34,240 nucleotides of DNA. Origin: a virus. A program made the position numbers and the translations under genes. Numbering within the stretch: the first letter of the stretch is position 1; the number at the start of each line of letters is the position of its first letter. The DNA lies in the IMG/VR virus record IMGVR_UViG_3300044678_000812, positions 1 to 34,240 of that record; one strand, 5' to 3'. Shown here in pieces: positions 8,976 to 16,354 of this stretch. The notes below the pieces were generated by a model that had not been told where the DNA came from, did no database searches, and saw nothing but the letters and a program-made list of their open reading frames with translations.

Positions 8976-10712
8976 CTACCCTGCAATAGATGCGAGTAAT
9001 GTAGCAATATCTGGACGAGAGCCAGCAGCAGGGGCCGCACCCATTTGTTCTGGATTTGGCTGCGAGGCAGGAACGGGGGCCATACCTGCTGCTGGAACTT
9101 GTTCGCCCATCATTTCTGTTGGGACTTCTGGAGCTGGCTCTGGAGCAAATACTTCTTCAACTATCGTCTCAAGTTGTTTACCCTTTTGGCGACCCTTAAT
9201 AACCTCGGCGATTCTAGAAACAATCTGAGAAGGATCTTGACCTTGGGCTGCAAGTGCTGGAATGGTCTGAGCATACTGAGCAACAGCAAGACGCAAAGAA
9301 TCACGCATCTCTTCAATATCCACACGCTGCTCTTCTTGAGTGACATTTAACTCCATAGGAATTTCTCTGCGTACATAATCTCTTGATACAAGTTTGTCGC
9401 TTCGCATCTGTAGTAAAGCAATAATGGCATTGTTTGGATTCATACCAGACATAATGCCGTAACGAACATCTACACCATACTCGCCAGCAATCTGACGACT
9501 TGGTACATACTTCATATTAAACGGAGTACCGTCATCTACTCCCTTGATTTCCTTGGTCATAGAACCAAAGATTTTCTCATCCACTTCAAAGCAGAGAGAT
9601 ACTAGCTCAGTAAATAGTCTTGCAAACTGTGCTTGCGCTGCACGAACTTGAGTATCAAAGCCAGCTTGTAGGGCTTGTACACCGCGACCTGTAATGATTG
9701 AAGCATCAACGTTACCGCTACGTACTTCTGGATAGCGTGAACCTAAACGTAGTTCTCGCTCTAGAACGCTTGACTCAGTAAAGACTCCAGGTGGAAGTTC
9801 TAATGGAACACGGCGGATACCTTGCGGATTAGCAGAACGCATAATCGCATCAGGACCAAGTGCTAGTTCTTGTACATCTTGCGGAATAGCAATAGGTGCT
9901 TGGATAGACTTCTCTGCTGCTTGAATCTGTAATACTGCAAAGCGAGCACGAGCAAGTTGTACTGCTAGAACATCATCAAATTGACCGCGTGCTTCTCCGT
10001 CTAGGGATGAACGCATTGCAACGCGGGCTAAACATTTACCAATGGCATTAGGTAGGTTTAATAAAACTAAGTTGTTACGATCTGGAACATAGATTAAATC
10101 TTGGTCCTTATCGTGGTAGCGAATCATTGTGATATAAGGAGAGCTACTTGCATAGTTCCTATTTGTAATAATTTGATTATAGAACTCTGGATACTGCATT
10201 GCTAGAGTCTCTGCATCAGTATTCATTACTTGAGTAATTGAGATACAGCGACCAAAGCGGTCCATCTCAGGATAGACACCAAAAGGATTTAGCAAGCGGA
10301 TTCTAGGATTGTTTGTTTCATAATCCATCTCTACCATTGCTGGTAGTAAGCCGTAGGTGTTAAACCAGTCAGCGCCCTGATACATCTGAATCTGTAACTC
10401 TGAGCCTGATACAAAGTAGTTTGCGATACGAGTTCTAGTATCTGCTGCCTTGCGTGCAGAGTCAGAAACCATATTGGTAGCAGCGCAGTTAAAGGATGGC
10501 AGTGGTGCCATTACCTCTGCTAGGTCGCGTGCAGCTACATCTACAAAGTTAGCAACCAGAGGCTTTGGGTATTCCTCAGAGAACATAGCAGGATAGACCT
10601 TGCTTATATCTCCTTGGCGCACAGATAGCACGTCACGCATACGTTGATCACGCGCTGAGTACTTAGTCTGTAGCCGTGATACCTTAGCAATAACCTCTTT
10701 GGTTGTAAGCAT
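8976..10712 (-). CDS. Portal protein
   Basis: A 578-aa protein immediately downstream of the terminase block, the expected size and place for a dodecameric portal through which DNA is packaged and ejected. Seen in the sequence: an N-terminal alpha/beta part (VANFVDVAARDLAEVMAPLP, about 52-71), an NPFGVYPEMDRFGR segment (about 141-155), a central helical region, and a C-terminal stem/crown-like helical part (about 330-520) followed by a Pro/Ala/Met-rich disordered tail (about 525-565). The GVQALQAGFDTQVRAAQAQF stretch resembles the long portal helix of actinophage portals. Family assignment is by pattern and synteny, not a search. The start ATG lies 6 nt after the stop of the 54-aa basic gene. 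Confidence 0.85.
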   Translation of the reverse strand: MLTTKEVIAKVSRLQTKYSARDQRMRDVLSVRQGDISKVYPAMFSEEYPKPLVANFVDVAARDLAEVMAPLPSFNCAATNMVSDSARKAADTRTRIANYFVSGSELQIQMYQGADWFNTYGLLPAMVEMDYETNNPRIRLLNPFGVYPEMDRFGRCISITQVMNTDAETLAMQYPEFYNQIITNRNYASSSPYITMIRYHDKDQDLIYVPDRNNLVLLNLPNAIGKCLARVAMRSSLDGEARGQFDDVLAVQLARARFAVLQIQAAEKSIQAPIAIPQDVQELALGPDAIMRSANPQGIRRVPLELPPGVFTESSVLERELRLGSRYPEVRSGNVDASIITGRGVQALQAGFDTQVRAAQAQFARLFTELVSLCFEVDEKIFGSMTKEIKGVDDGTPFNMKYVPSRQIAGEYGVDVRYGIMSGMNPNNAIIALLQMRSDKLVSRDYVRREIPMELNVTQEEQRVDIEEMRDSLRLAVAQYAQTIPALAAQGQDPSQIVSRIAEVIKGRQKGKQLETIVEEVFAPEPAPEVPTEMMGEQVPAAGMAPVPASQPNPEQMGAAPAAGSRPDIATLLASIAG

Positions 10713-10718
10713 TTGTCC

Positions 10719-10883
10719 TTACTTCTTTTTAATTTTCTTTGGTTGTTTCTTCTTGGTAGGCTTGGTGTATCCCATACCAGGTAGAATCACATCGTAATCT
10801 GGTGGAACAGAACCTTTTTTATTCTTAGAAGGAACTTTCTTCTTCTTAGCAATAAAATCATCAAGCGTTGGCTTATTTGGCAT
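10719..10883 (-). CDS. Small Lys-rich basic protein (54 aa)
   Basis: It starts with TAATG coupling to the 120-aa gene and ends just before portal. It has Lys-rich ends (KKKKVPSKNKK near residues 13-23; KKKQPKKIKKK at the C-terminus) around a short PPDYDVILPGMGY core. The neat overlap and the absence of any other frame in the gap support it. It is probably a disordered nucleic-acid-binding or virion peptide; no family is recognised. Confidence 0.7.
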   Translation of the reverse strand: MPNKPTLDDFIAKKKKVPSKNKKGSVPPDYDVILPGMGYTKPTKKKQPKKIKKK

Positions 10884-11245
10884 TACTTACCTTTCTTAGC
10901 AACACGCTTGGCAATACCAGCAGCGCGAGATGCAGAACGACTACGGTCTGATACGTTTTGTGAAAGGACTCCGCGCTCTGCCTTTTTTCTAGGCATTGCT
11001 TCAAGAGCATAATATGTAACATTTTCGCCGTAAGTTTTTTCTAAATTTTTATTACCCATATTTTGTGCTGCTCTTTGATTTTTTGTATTTCTAGCAATAG
11101 TTTTTTTTGTTTGCTTTATTTCTTTATTTTTTTTTGCTAGTGCTTCTTTAGCAACACGAACTTTATTCTTGGTATTATAGGCAGCAGTTCCTGCTTTTGT
11201 GTTTGACTTACTAAAAGAAGATCCTTTTGTTTTTTTGGCTGGCAT
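10883..11245 (-). CDS. Basic Lys/Ala-rich helical protein (120 aa)
   Basis: Coupled by TAATG at both ends. The protein is very basic: Lys/Ser/Thr/Ala-rich from 1-30, a Lys/Gln/Asn-rich probable helix at about 31-70 and an Arg/Ser/Ala/Lys tail (SRSASRAAGIAKRVAKKGK). This resembles lysine-rich histone-tail-like composition. It sits between terminase and portal, where small terminase or packaging-accessory genes can occur, but it shows no HTH motif. A role in binding packaged DNA is inference. Confidence 0.7.
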   Translation of the reverse strand: MPAKKTKGSSFSKSNTKAGTAAYNTKNKVRVAKEALAKKNKEIKQTKKTIARNTKNQRAAQNMGNKNLEKTYGENVTYYALEAMPRKKAERGVLSQNVSDRSRSASRAAGIAKRVAKKGK

Positions 11246-11352
11246 TATTTCTTCTTGCCCATCTTCTTCACAGCAGCTTTCTTCTTAGCCAACTTAGCGG
11301 CCTTCTTACCTTTTGGCGTATATGGAAATTCCATTTTTCCTACTTTTGGCAT
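11245..11352 (-). CDS. Small Lys-rich basic protein (35 aa)
   Basis: A short frame filling the gap between the terminase and the 120-aa gene, with GGGAGA upstream of ATG and TAATG coupling downstream. Almost half of its residues are Lys, mainly in the C-terminal two thirds (GKKAAKLAKKKAAVKKMGKK), which would form a very basic amphipathic helix. It resembles the C-termini of actinobacterial histone-like proteins in composition only. Confidence 0.65.
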   Translation of the reverse strand: MPKVGKMEFPYTPKGKKAAKLAKKKAAVKKMGKKK

Positions 11353-11361
11353 TATGTCTCC

Positions 11362-13161
11362 CTAGATGAATTGACGTTGTTGTTCTGCTAACAGCTCGTC
11401 TATGTTTATTACTAGACGCTTGCCTCGCTCGTGACGAGACAAAAATGGATTCTTCATATGGTGTGTGGTATGTATTCCGTTATTAAGCCATTCTCTAGCT
11501 TTAATCTCACAGAACCATAGAGCCATCACCATATCGGTCTTACCCTTAGTAGTAGGTGACCAGGTAATAAGTTGTTCTATTAAAGCCTTGACATTCTCGG
11601 TCTGATCTGATGGGAGATGAATAATGTTATCTCTGTGGTGCTTACCATCGGCTTGCTTAGTTCCAAAGAGGGTTGACATAGAAGCTACACCAAAGCCTGC
11701 ATCCCATTTGTTATTACCAGTATGATGTTCTCTAAGGACTGTTCCCTTAGATGCTAGGAACTGTCTGATACCTTCATCCTGAGTTAGGAAAGACTGGAAA
11801 GCGTTACGCTCTACAACCCACTCAGCAGGAGCATAGACGTTGGTCCAATCAATAATCAACTGTCTAATCTGAGCAGGTGTTGGTCTAGTAATCTTGATAG
11901 CATCTACAATGTAGCGCTTATGAGTAACACGATCTACGCCGTAGCAGATAGCGGCGGTATCACCAACCATTGCAGGGTCTAGTCCACATACAAAAGAAAA
12001 ACCAGTTAAATCTTTAGGATGGCCTGGGGCTCCCATCTGGAGCCTACCTGCCTTACGCATACCATCAATAGAACCCTTTACACAAACAGGGTCAAAGGTG
12101 GCATCATCTGAAACATCTTGCTGCTGATAAACTAAAGCCCAAGTCTGAGCATCCATAGCTTGACGTTCTGCATAGAGATGCTTACCGTTCCAGCGAGGAT
12201 ATAAACCCTCTTCTGTCTTATCAGAGTCTTTCTGCCCATCAAAGGGTTGGTCTGAGTTAGGCCAGAGAGTTACCCACTTGGTGGGGTCCTCATTGGTTTC
12301 AAGTAATGCTGGCATTGCCAGATATGTCCAAGGGACCATACCACCAGGGTATCTATCAGGAGAGCGTAGTTCTTTGTATAAGTCTACAGAGGCAACGCGG
12401 GTTCCGATAACAATTAACTTACCAGTAGGGTTAAGACGTGATCTAACATCTTGGGTAAGCCATCTGATTTGCTTTTCAAATTCATTTGCATTCTTTAAGG
12501 TAACAGCATCATCAACAATAATCATATCGGCACGCTTACCGTATATCTGACCGCCAATACCTACAGCTTCTAGGTTTGGGTCCTTCTCAGATGATTCTCT
12601 GAGCTCATCACCAAAGGTAACTCTAGTAGTAGTCCAGGTAGCAGACTTAGAGTTAAAGCCGACTCCAGCAGCATAGGCTTGCTGTAGGGTCTCATACATC
12701 GGATGGGTAAGGCGCTGCTTGATGGCATATAGGAAGTCTGCTGCAAGCTGCTGAGTCTGGGATACTATCAAGACTCTAAAGTTAGGATTCTGGACTATCT
12801 TCCAAGTTACATAATCTACGGTAATCGTAATTGACTTGGCGTGGTTCGGAGGGATATTGATAAGGATACGGTTACTTGCTAGACCCTTTTCAAACTTCAT
12901 AGCGGGATGGTGCCAAGAAGGGTCTCTACCCTCTATAACATCTGCTAGGTTCTGCTGGTGAGGGAAGGTAGTCTGATGAAGGAACTTCTGGCGGAACTCG
13001 GCGAAGCCGAGGTCGTGGACATCGGTAGCTGCAAAGTTCTTGGAACGTAACCCTAGGCGGGTTCTATCAACTTTATCTGCGAAGACCTTATCGGATCTGC
13101 GGTAGTATTCATAAGTCTTCATAGACTTACCAGCTTCACCGCAAGCCGTCTCTATAGTCAT
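11362..13161 (-). CDS. Terminase large subunit, with HTH-like N-terminus
   Basis: The ATP-driven DNA-packaging motor and nuclease. Seen: a Walker-A-like P-loop PPNHAKSI at 104-111, Walker B MIIVDD at 213-218, a coupling motif GTR at 253-255, and a C-terminal RNase-H-like nuclease with GLDPAMVGDT at about 393-402 (candidate metal ligand Asp395) and VVERN at about 449-453 (candidate Glu451). Residues 1-40 look like the second half of an HTH domain (MTIETACGEAGKSMKTYEYY) of the kind found in small terminases. The first half is readable only upstream of ATG 13161 as ISNNTADIAKRVILNAVAEG. No ATG, GTG or TTG exists there, but ATT at 13221 has AGGAG six bases before it, so the true start may be 13221. 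The protein may therefore join small- and large-subunit functions. Confidence 0.92.
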   Translation of the reverse strand: MTIETACGEAGKSMKTYEYYRRSDKVFADKVDRTRLGLRSKNFAATDVHDLGFAEFRQKFLHQTTFPHQQNLADVIEGRDPSWHHPAMKFEKGLASNRILINIPPNHAKSITITVDYVTWKIVQNPNFRVLIVSQTQQLAADFLYAIKQRLTHPMYETLQQAYAAGVGFNSKSATWTTTRVTFGDELRESSEKDPNLEAVGIGGQIYGKRADMIIVDDAVTLKNANEFEKQIRWLTQDVRSRLNPTGKLIVIGTRVASVDLYKELRSPDRYPGGMVPWTYLAMPALLETNEDPTKWVTLWPNSDQPFDGQKDSDKTEEGLYPRWNGKHLYAERQAMDAQTWALVYQQQDVSDDATFDPVCVKGSIDGMRKAGRLQMGAPGHPKDLTGFSFVCGLDPAMVGDTAAICYGVDRVTHKRYIVDAIKITRPTPAQIRQLIIDWTNVYAPAEWVVERNAFQSFLTQDEGIRQFLASKGTVLREHHTGNNKWDAGFGVASMSTLFGTKQADGKHHRDNIIHLPSDQTENVKALIEQLITWSPTTKGKTDMVMALWFCEIKAREWLNNGIHTTHHMKNPFLSRHERGKRLVINIDELLAEQQRQFI

Positions 13162-13262
13162 ACCCTCTGCTACAGCGTTAAGGATTACCCTTTTAGCTAT
13201 ATCAGCAGTGTTATTAGAAATAGCAGGCTCCTAAATTATAGATAGATTACACCCAACTAAAT

Positions 13263-13300
13263 GAGGCGACTTGCGCCTCGTCATCGGGCTTGAGCGCCCG
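13263..13300. repeat. Two adjacent small stem-loops
   Basis: Stem GAGGCG/CGCCTC (13263-13268 with 13274-13279, 5-nt loop) is followed by CGGGC/GCCCG (13285-13289 with 13296-13300, 6-nt loop). They lie in the leader of the terminase gene, but no U-run follows on either strand, so they are not simple terminators. Confidence 0.6.
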
Positions 13301-13415
13301 AACGAGTCACAACGAAGTGAGGGGTAAAGCAGCTCCACCCCTTCTAGGGGCGTAGCGTGAGCGTAGCCCGCAGTAAGCTACAACCATTCCGCTTACTGCT
13401 CCTATACTGTATTAG

Positions 13416-13440
13416 GCGGGAAAAAATACTCATTTCCCGC
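13416..13440 (+). repeat. 8-bp perfect inverted repeat followed by a T-rich run
   Basis: GCGGGAAA at 13416-13423 pairs with TTTCCCGC at 13433-13440 across a 9-nt loop. TTTCTTTCT follows at once on the plus strand, so it could end rightward antisense transcripts arriving from the packaging operon. Alternatively it is a dyad for a regulator. The GC content of the stem is modest. Confidence 0.55.
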
Positions 13441-13742
13441 TTTCTTTCTAAAAATCTTTATTTTGTGGTAAACATCACAATTAAATACGGACAAACTAGG
13501 ACACTAGATGATCAAGGTTCACTTTAGGAAAAAAACTTTGTTGGGGTACATAACACCACCCGCGCGCGCGTTTAACACCCCCGTGTCCCTCTTTCGCACG
13601 CTGGCAAACCTGCGCGGGATAGTGCTGGCGCGTGCTGGTTGTGGGTAATTTTTTGAGGGCTTGCTACCACTCTGGCACTATCTAGCGCTCCCTCTCCCCT
13701 AATAATTCTCCGAGCCTTATTTAATAAACCGCTATCCGATAG

Positions 13743-13772
13743 CCCTGCCCTGCCTTGCCCTGCCTTGCCCTG
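13743..13772. repeat. Six tandem CCYTG pentamers
   Basis: CCCTG, CCCTG, CCTTG, CCCTG, CCTTG, CCCTG in direct succession, with more degenerate copies at about 13791-13800. The CCCTG/CCTTG alternation gives a 10-bp period, about one helical turn, which would suit a protein binding one DNA face. It may be an iteron-like origin element or simple slippage. Confidence 0.6.
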
Positions 13773-13935
13773 CCCTATCTGCTGGCCCGTTGCCCTGCCT
13801 GGATCTATTGCAGGAGCCAGGCCTTAGATCCTGCCAGGCCTTGCGATACTTGGAGAGCTGTTAGAGCCTGGACCCTGGACCGATAAGGCCGACAGCTCCA
13901 GGCCGACACGCTTGAAAAATTTATCCCTGGCCTAC

Positions 13936-13965
13936 TTGACGGGATAGATTAGCCTCGTCTATTCT
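13936..13965 (+). promoter_or_regulatory. Probable promoter of the plus-strand operon
   Basis: TTGACG at 13936-13941 and TATTCT at 13960-13965 are separated by 18 bp, close to the housekeeping sigma consensus. They lie about 45 bp upstream of the ATG at 14010, which has a strong GGAGG at 13998-14002. Confidence 0.5.
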
Positions 13966-14009
13966 CTCCCTGTGAGCTCAGATCGGGCTCAATTATTGGA
14001 GGTAAAGTA

Positions 14010-14576
14010 ATGAATAAGACACTTTCAACAGATACACCTAACGCTTGGATCGGCTGCCTAAGCTGCTACAACAGCGGGACCCTATTCGGTAAGTGGATCG
14101 AAGGGACACAGGCGGCAGATCTAGAAGCTGCAGGCCTGGCTAAGGTTGAAACGGTAGGAGAATACACCGCTGCGCGTTGCGTGCGTTGCTTTGGTGATGA
14201 ATTCTCGGTGTTAGATCACGAGAATTTCCACGGGTTTATTAAGGGAGAATGCTCCACAGTAGAAGCGCAAGAAGCGGCGGAGCTAATCGAGAGCATACAG
14301 CGCCAGGGAATAGATATCGCTGCCGCTAGCGCCTGGATCTCTTTCACGGGCCAGGAATGGGATCTAAACAGCTTCGAAGACAGCTACCAGGGAGAGCGCG
14401 ACAGCTTCCAGGACTATGCGGAGGAGCTAGCGCGAGAGCTTTACGGGGATCAATTAGACGCGGCCCGCTGGCCCTTCTCCTGCATTAATTGGGAGCACGC
14501 TGCGCGAGAGCTCTCCTACGATTACCACACAGAGGAAGCTCCAGGCGGCGGCGTGTTTATATTCAGGAATTGCTAG
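14010..14576 (+). CDS. ardA: ArdA-like antirestriction protein
   Basis: ArdA proteins are acidic DNA mimics that block type I restriction enzymes, so an early phage copy would protect entering DNA. Seen: an N-terminal SCYNSGTLFGKWIEG motif (18-32) like the family's YNxGxxxGxW, DEFSVLDHENFHGF (63-76) matching the EEWxxxDYExF element, and a C-terminal acidic half with SYQGERDSFQDYAEELAREL and a GGGVFIF ending. The length of 188 aa is near the usual 165-190. It is strongly acidic. Odd: CxxC pairs at 16-19 and 57-60 could form a zinc site. The start is fixed by GGAGG seven bases upstream. It is the first gene of the plus-strand operon. Assignment is by motif, without a search. Confidence 0.82.
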   Translation: MNKTLSTDTPNAWIGCLSCYNSGTLFGKWIEGTQAADLEAAGLAKVETVGEYTAARCVRCFGDEFSVLDHENFHGFIKGECSTVEAQEAAELIESIQRQGIDIAAASAWISFTGQEWDLNSFEDSYQGERDSFQDYAEELARELYGDQLDAARWPFSCINWEHAARELSYDYHTEEAPGGGVFIFRNC

Positions 14577-14587
14577 GCCTGGACTAT

Positions 14588-14651
14588 GGCCCACGGTATC
14601 CCGTGGGCTGTGGCCTAAGCCTAGCGGCTAGGCCCTGGCAGATCGCCAGGG
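14588..14651 (+). repeat. Three consecutive stem-loops between ardA-like and clamp-like genes
   Basis: Stem 1 is GCCCACGG/CCGTGGGC (14589-14596 with 14601-14608). Stem 2 is GCCTAG/CTAGGC (14619-14624 with 14628-14633, loop CGG). Stem 3 is CCCTGGC/GCCAGGG (14633-14639 with 14645-14651). All are perfect, and no T-run follows, so this looks like an RNA processing, stability or attenuation element rather than a terminator. A protein dyad array is an alternative. Confidence 0.65.
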
Positions 14652-14676
14652 AATTAGAAAGAGAGAGCAAGAGAGT

Positions 14677-15288
14677 ATGAAAACAATTACAGAAAGCGAC
14701 ACCGCTACAATTACAGCCAGCGCCGAGAGTGTTAGAGAGCTATTAGCTGGAGCTGCAACACAGGCCCACGCTAAGGAGGATCTACCTGCGCTTAATTGCG
14801 TGAAGCTCTACAGCGAGGGAGGCAGGCTCTACGCTGTTGCCACAGATCGCTATCGCCTAATTGAAGGCAGCATAGAGGCAGAGATAGAGGGAGAGCTGGC
14901 GGCTACTGTGCTGCGCCTGTCTGATGTTAAGCGTATCCTGGAGCTATTGAAAGAAAAGCGCCTGGACCGTGTGCCTGTGCAGATTAACCGCGTGGGAGAT
15001 CTGATTAGCGTGGCTATTGCTGGCAATAGCGCAACCGTGCAGGCGTGGGAGTGCAGCTACCCGCCGCACGCTCAACTATTCCAGGCGGGCGATACTGTCC
15101 CTGTCGGTGAGATAGCGTTTAACCCTGGCTTTTTTGCAGATTACTCTAAGATAGAAAAGCTGGCAGGCAGAAAGTCCAGCGCTGGCGTGAAAGTATCTTT
15201 CTATGGAGAGAGAAAGCCTATCGGGATCCACTTGAACGGGGATAAAGTATCCTGGCGGGCCTTGCTTATGCCTATGAGAACAGCTTAG
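14677..15288 (+). CDS. Short DnaN-like sliding clamp
   Basis: Bacterial sliding clamps (DnaN, about 370-390 aa, three domains) encircle DNA and tether the polymerase. This 203-aa protein shows ALNCVKLYSEGGRLYAVATD (39-58), matching the clamp pattern of a beta strand, a turn and VATDRYRL, and a C-terminal part with AFNPGFFADYSKI and a SWRALLMPMR ending, equivalent to DnaN's FNPxYL and final MPxR strand. About two clamp domains would fit, so three copies might be needed for a ring, as in PCNA. It could also be a partner that modifies the host clamp. No polymerase gene is seen, so it may work with host enzymes. Confidence 0.72.
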   Translation: MKTITESDTATITASAESVRELLAGAATQAHAKEDLPALNCVKLYSEGGRLYAVATDRYRLIEGSIEAEIEGELAATVLRLSDVKRILELLKEKRLDRVPVQINRVGDLISVAIAGNSATVQAWECSYPPHAQLFQAGDTVPVGEIAFNPGFFADYSKIEKLAGRKSSAGVKVSFYGERKPIGIHLNGDKVSWRALLMPMRTA

Positions 15289-15333
15289 GGCCGTGCTGTC
15301 GCGCTCTTTCTTTACGGGGAGAGCGCGGCGGCC
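15289..15333 (+). repeat. Nested hairpin between clamp-like gene and tiny-gene chain
   Basis: Inner stem CGCGCTCT/AGAGCGCG (15300-15307 with 15320-15327) is perfect. Outer stem GGCCG/CGGCC (15289-15293 with 15329-15333) closes it across an uneven internal loop. No T-run follows. It begins right after the clamp-like stop codon and may be a stability or attenuation structure. Confidence 0.6.
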
Positions 15334-15369
15334 TGGATCTAATTGGATACCAGGAGAGAGAGGGAGAGT

Positions 15370-15525
15370 ATGACGATAGATAAGGTGGGCAACGGTGCGT
15401 GGCGTATCTGTGGCGTGGTAGAGGGAGATGATCACTATTTCCTTACCCGCGTGTATTATGGCTACACCAAGCGCCAGGCTATTAGGTTATGGAATAAGCA
15501 AGTGAGAGAGGAGGCGGGCAAGTGA
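15370..15525 (+). CDS. Hypothetical small protein (51 aa)
   Basis: I use ATG at 15370, preceded by GGAGAGAGAGGGAG; an in-frame upstream ATG at 15343 has no better site. The protein starts MTIDKVGNGAWRI and reads as a small beta-rich domain with a helical basic tail (TKRQAIRLWNKQVREEAGK), resembling small DNA-binding or accessory phage proteins. Its stop overlaps the next GTG (GTGA). First gene of the overlapping chain. Confidence 0.65.
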   Translation: MTIDKVGNGAWRICGVVEGDDHYFLTRVYYGYTKRQAIRLWNKQVREEAGK

Positions 15526-15683
15526 TAAAGTGTGAATTACAGGACTTGGAGGATATTATGACTAAAGCTGGCGTGCTCTTAACAGGGGAGGCCTACGATA
15601 AGGCGCAAGATTACTTGGAGGAGAATTGCCCCTGCTCCACTTATAGTTATCTATTGGGCTACGAGATAGGGAGGGGAAAGTGA
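15522..15683 (+). CDS. Hypothetical small protein (53 aa)
   Basis: GTG start in a GTGA overlap with the preceding gene; ribosome site GAGGAGGCGGG lies within that gene's last codons. Mostly helical and acidic, with a CPC pair near residue 35 (ENCPCSTYSYLLGYEIG). No family recognised. The repeated coupling pattern supports it. Confidence 0.55.
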   Translation: MIKCELQDLEDIMTKAGVLLTGEAYDKAQDYLEENCPCSTYSYLLGYEIGRGK

Positions 15684-15826
15684 GAGAGGTTAGAGAGCTG
15701 ACCTATTGCGAGAGGTGCACTAGCTCGCTAGATGATGAAGGCTTTGATTACCGCTTTGAGTATCCGATCTGCTTTAAGTGTGTCTATAAGTATCACTTGG
15801 AGCCAATAGAGGAGGAGAGCAAGTGA
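15680..15826 (+). CDS. Small zinc-ribbon-like protein (48 aa)
   Basis: GTGA overlap start. Two CxxC pairs at residues 10-13 and 31-34, spaced 17 apart, form a typical four-Cys zinc knuckle. The C-terminus EEESK is encoded by the GGAGGAG ribosome site of the next gene. Function unknown; small phage zinc ribbons often bind nucleic acid or RNA polymerase. Confidence 0.6.
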   Translation: MREVRELTYCERCTSSLDDEGFDYRFEYPICFKCVYKYHLEPIEEESK

Positions 15827-15978
15827 GCCTTGACTTTATACTAGAGCGCCTAACTAGCGTGCAGGTGGGAGGCTTTTGGGCCTTAATACAAGTCTTAATC
15901 TATGCCCTAGTAATCTATCTAGGGCTAGTAATCATAAGCAAGATAACCGATAAGAGGGAGAGAGAGGGCAAGAGATGA
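15823..15978 (+). CDS. Small single-span membrane protein (51 aa)
   Basis: GTGA overlap start. A hydrophobic stretch at about residues 17-39 (GFWALIQVLIYALVIYLGLV) forms one membrane helix and is followed by a very charged tail (SKITDKREREGKR). Possible holin-like or host-membrane-modifying peptide. No family recognised. Confidence 0.6.
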   Translation: MSLDFILERLTSVQVGGFWALIQVLIYALVIYLGLVIISKITDKREREGKR

Positions 15979-16274
15979 AGGTCGCTGATCTATTAAGTAA
16001 TAACGCCTATAAGGAGGCGTTAGAAGGCTGGTCTAAGGTGGAAGATAGCGTAAGACTAGGGCAGAAGATACGCATAGAGCGCGAAAACTTACCTATAAAG
16101 ACAGGATACGCCTATAAGGAGGAGGGTGCTTGGCTTGGTATTAGATACACCTGGCGCAGTATGCGTTGGTGGAGCTTACTTAATTACAATAACCCTCTAA
16201 TAAAGTTAGAGGCGCAGGAGTTAGACGGAGAAGGCAACGCCTATTGGATAACACTATGGGAGAGAGGGAGATAA
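15975..16274 (+). CDS. Hypothetical protein (99 aa)
   Basis: ATG at 15975 overlaps the upstream stop (ATGA). The protein has a helical N-terminus (KVADLLSNNAYKEALEGW) and an aromatic-rich beta part (YTWRSMRWWSLLNYN; AYWITLWERGR). The many Trp residues suggest a compact beta fold. No recognised family. The next start overlaps its stop as TAATG. Confidence 0.65.
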   Translation: MKVADLLSNNAYKEALEGWSKVEDSVRLGQKIRIERENLPIKTGYAYKEEGAWLGIRYTWRSMRWWSLLNYNNPLIKLEAQELDGEGNAYWITLWERGR

Positions 16275-16354
16275 TGAGTAAGATAAAGTATGAAAGAGAA
16301 ATAGACGATATTGTGAAAGAAATCGAGGAGGAGGAAGGTAATGAGAACGCCTAA
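16274..16354 (+). CDS. Possible micro-protein (26 aa)
   Basis: ATG at 16274 is in TAATG overlap; the frame gives an acidic 26-aa peptide (MSKIKYEREIDDIVKEIEEE). Its end carries the GAGGAGGAAGG ribosome site of the next gene. It may be a leader peptide that exists mainly for coupling. Confidence 0.4.
   Translation: MSKIKYEREIDDIVKEIEEEEGNENA

Larger units (their letters stand above)
13234..14009. other. Non-coding divergent control region, candidate origin
   Basis: About 776 bp without a convincing gene, between the minus-strand packaging operon and the plus-strand early-type genes. It holds stem-loops near 13263-13350, an 8-bp inverted repeat at 13416-13440, an AT-rich stretch at about 13441-13550, a (CG)n-like tract near 13560-13570, pentamer repeats at 13743-13772, CCAGG/CCTGG-rich hairpins at about 13795-13900, and a promoter-like sequence at 13936-13965. 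The mix of iterated words, AT-rich DNA and inverted repeats suits a replication origin or control hub. That role is inference. Confidence 0.5.

Noticed and set aside
13395-13425. T7-promoter-like sequence (TAATACAGTATAGGAG on the minus strand)
   Set aside because: Only the first six bases agree with TAATACGACTCACTATAG, and no phage RNA polymerase gene is visible.
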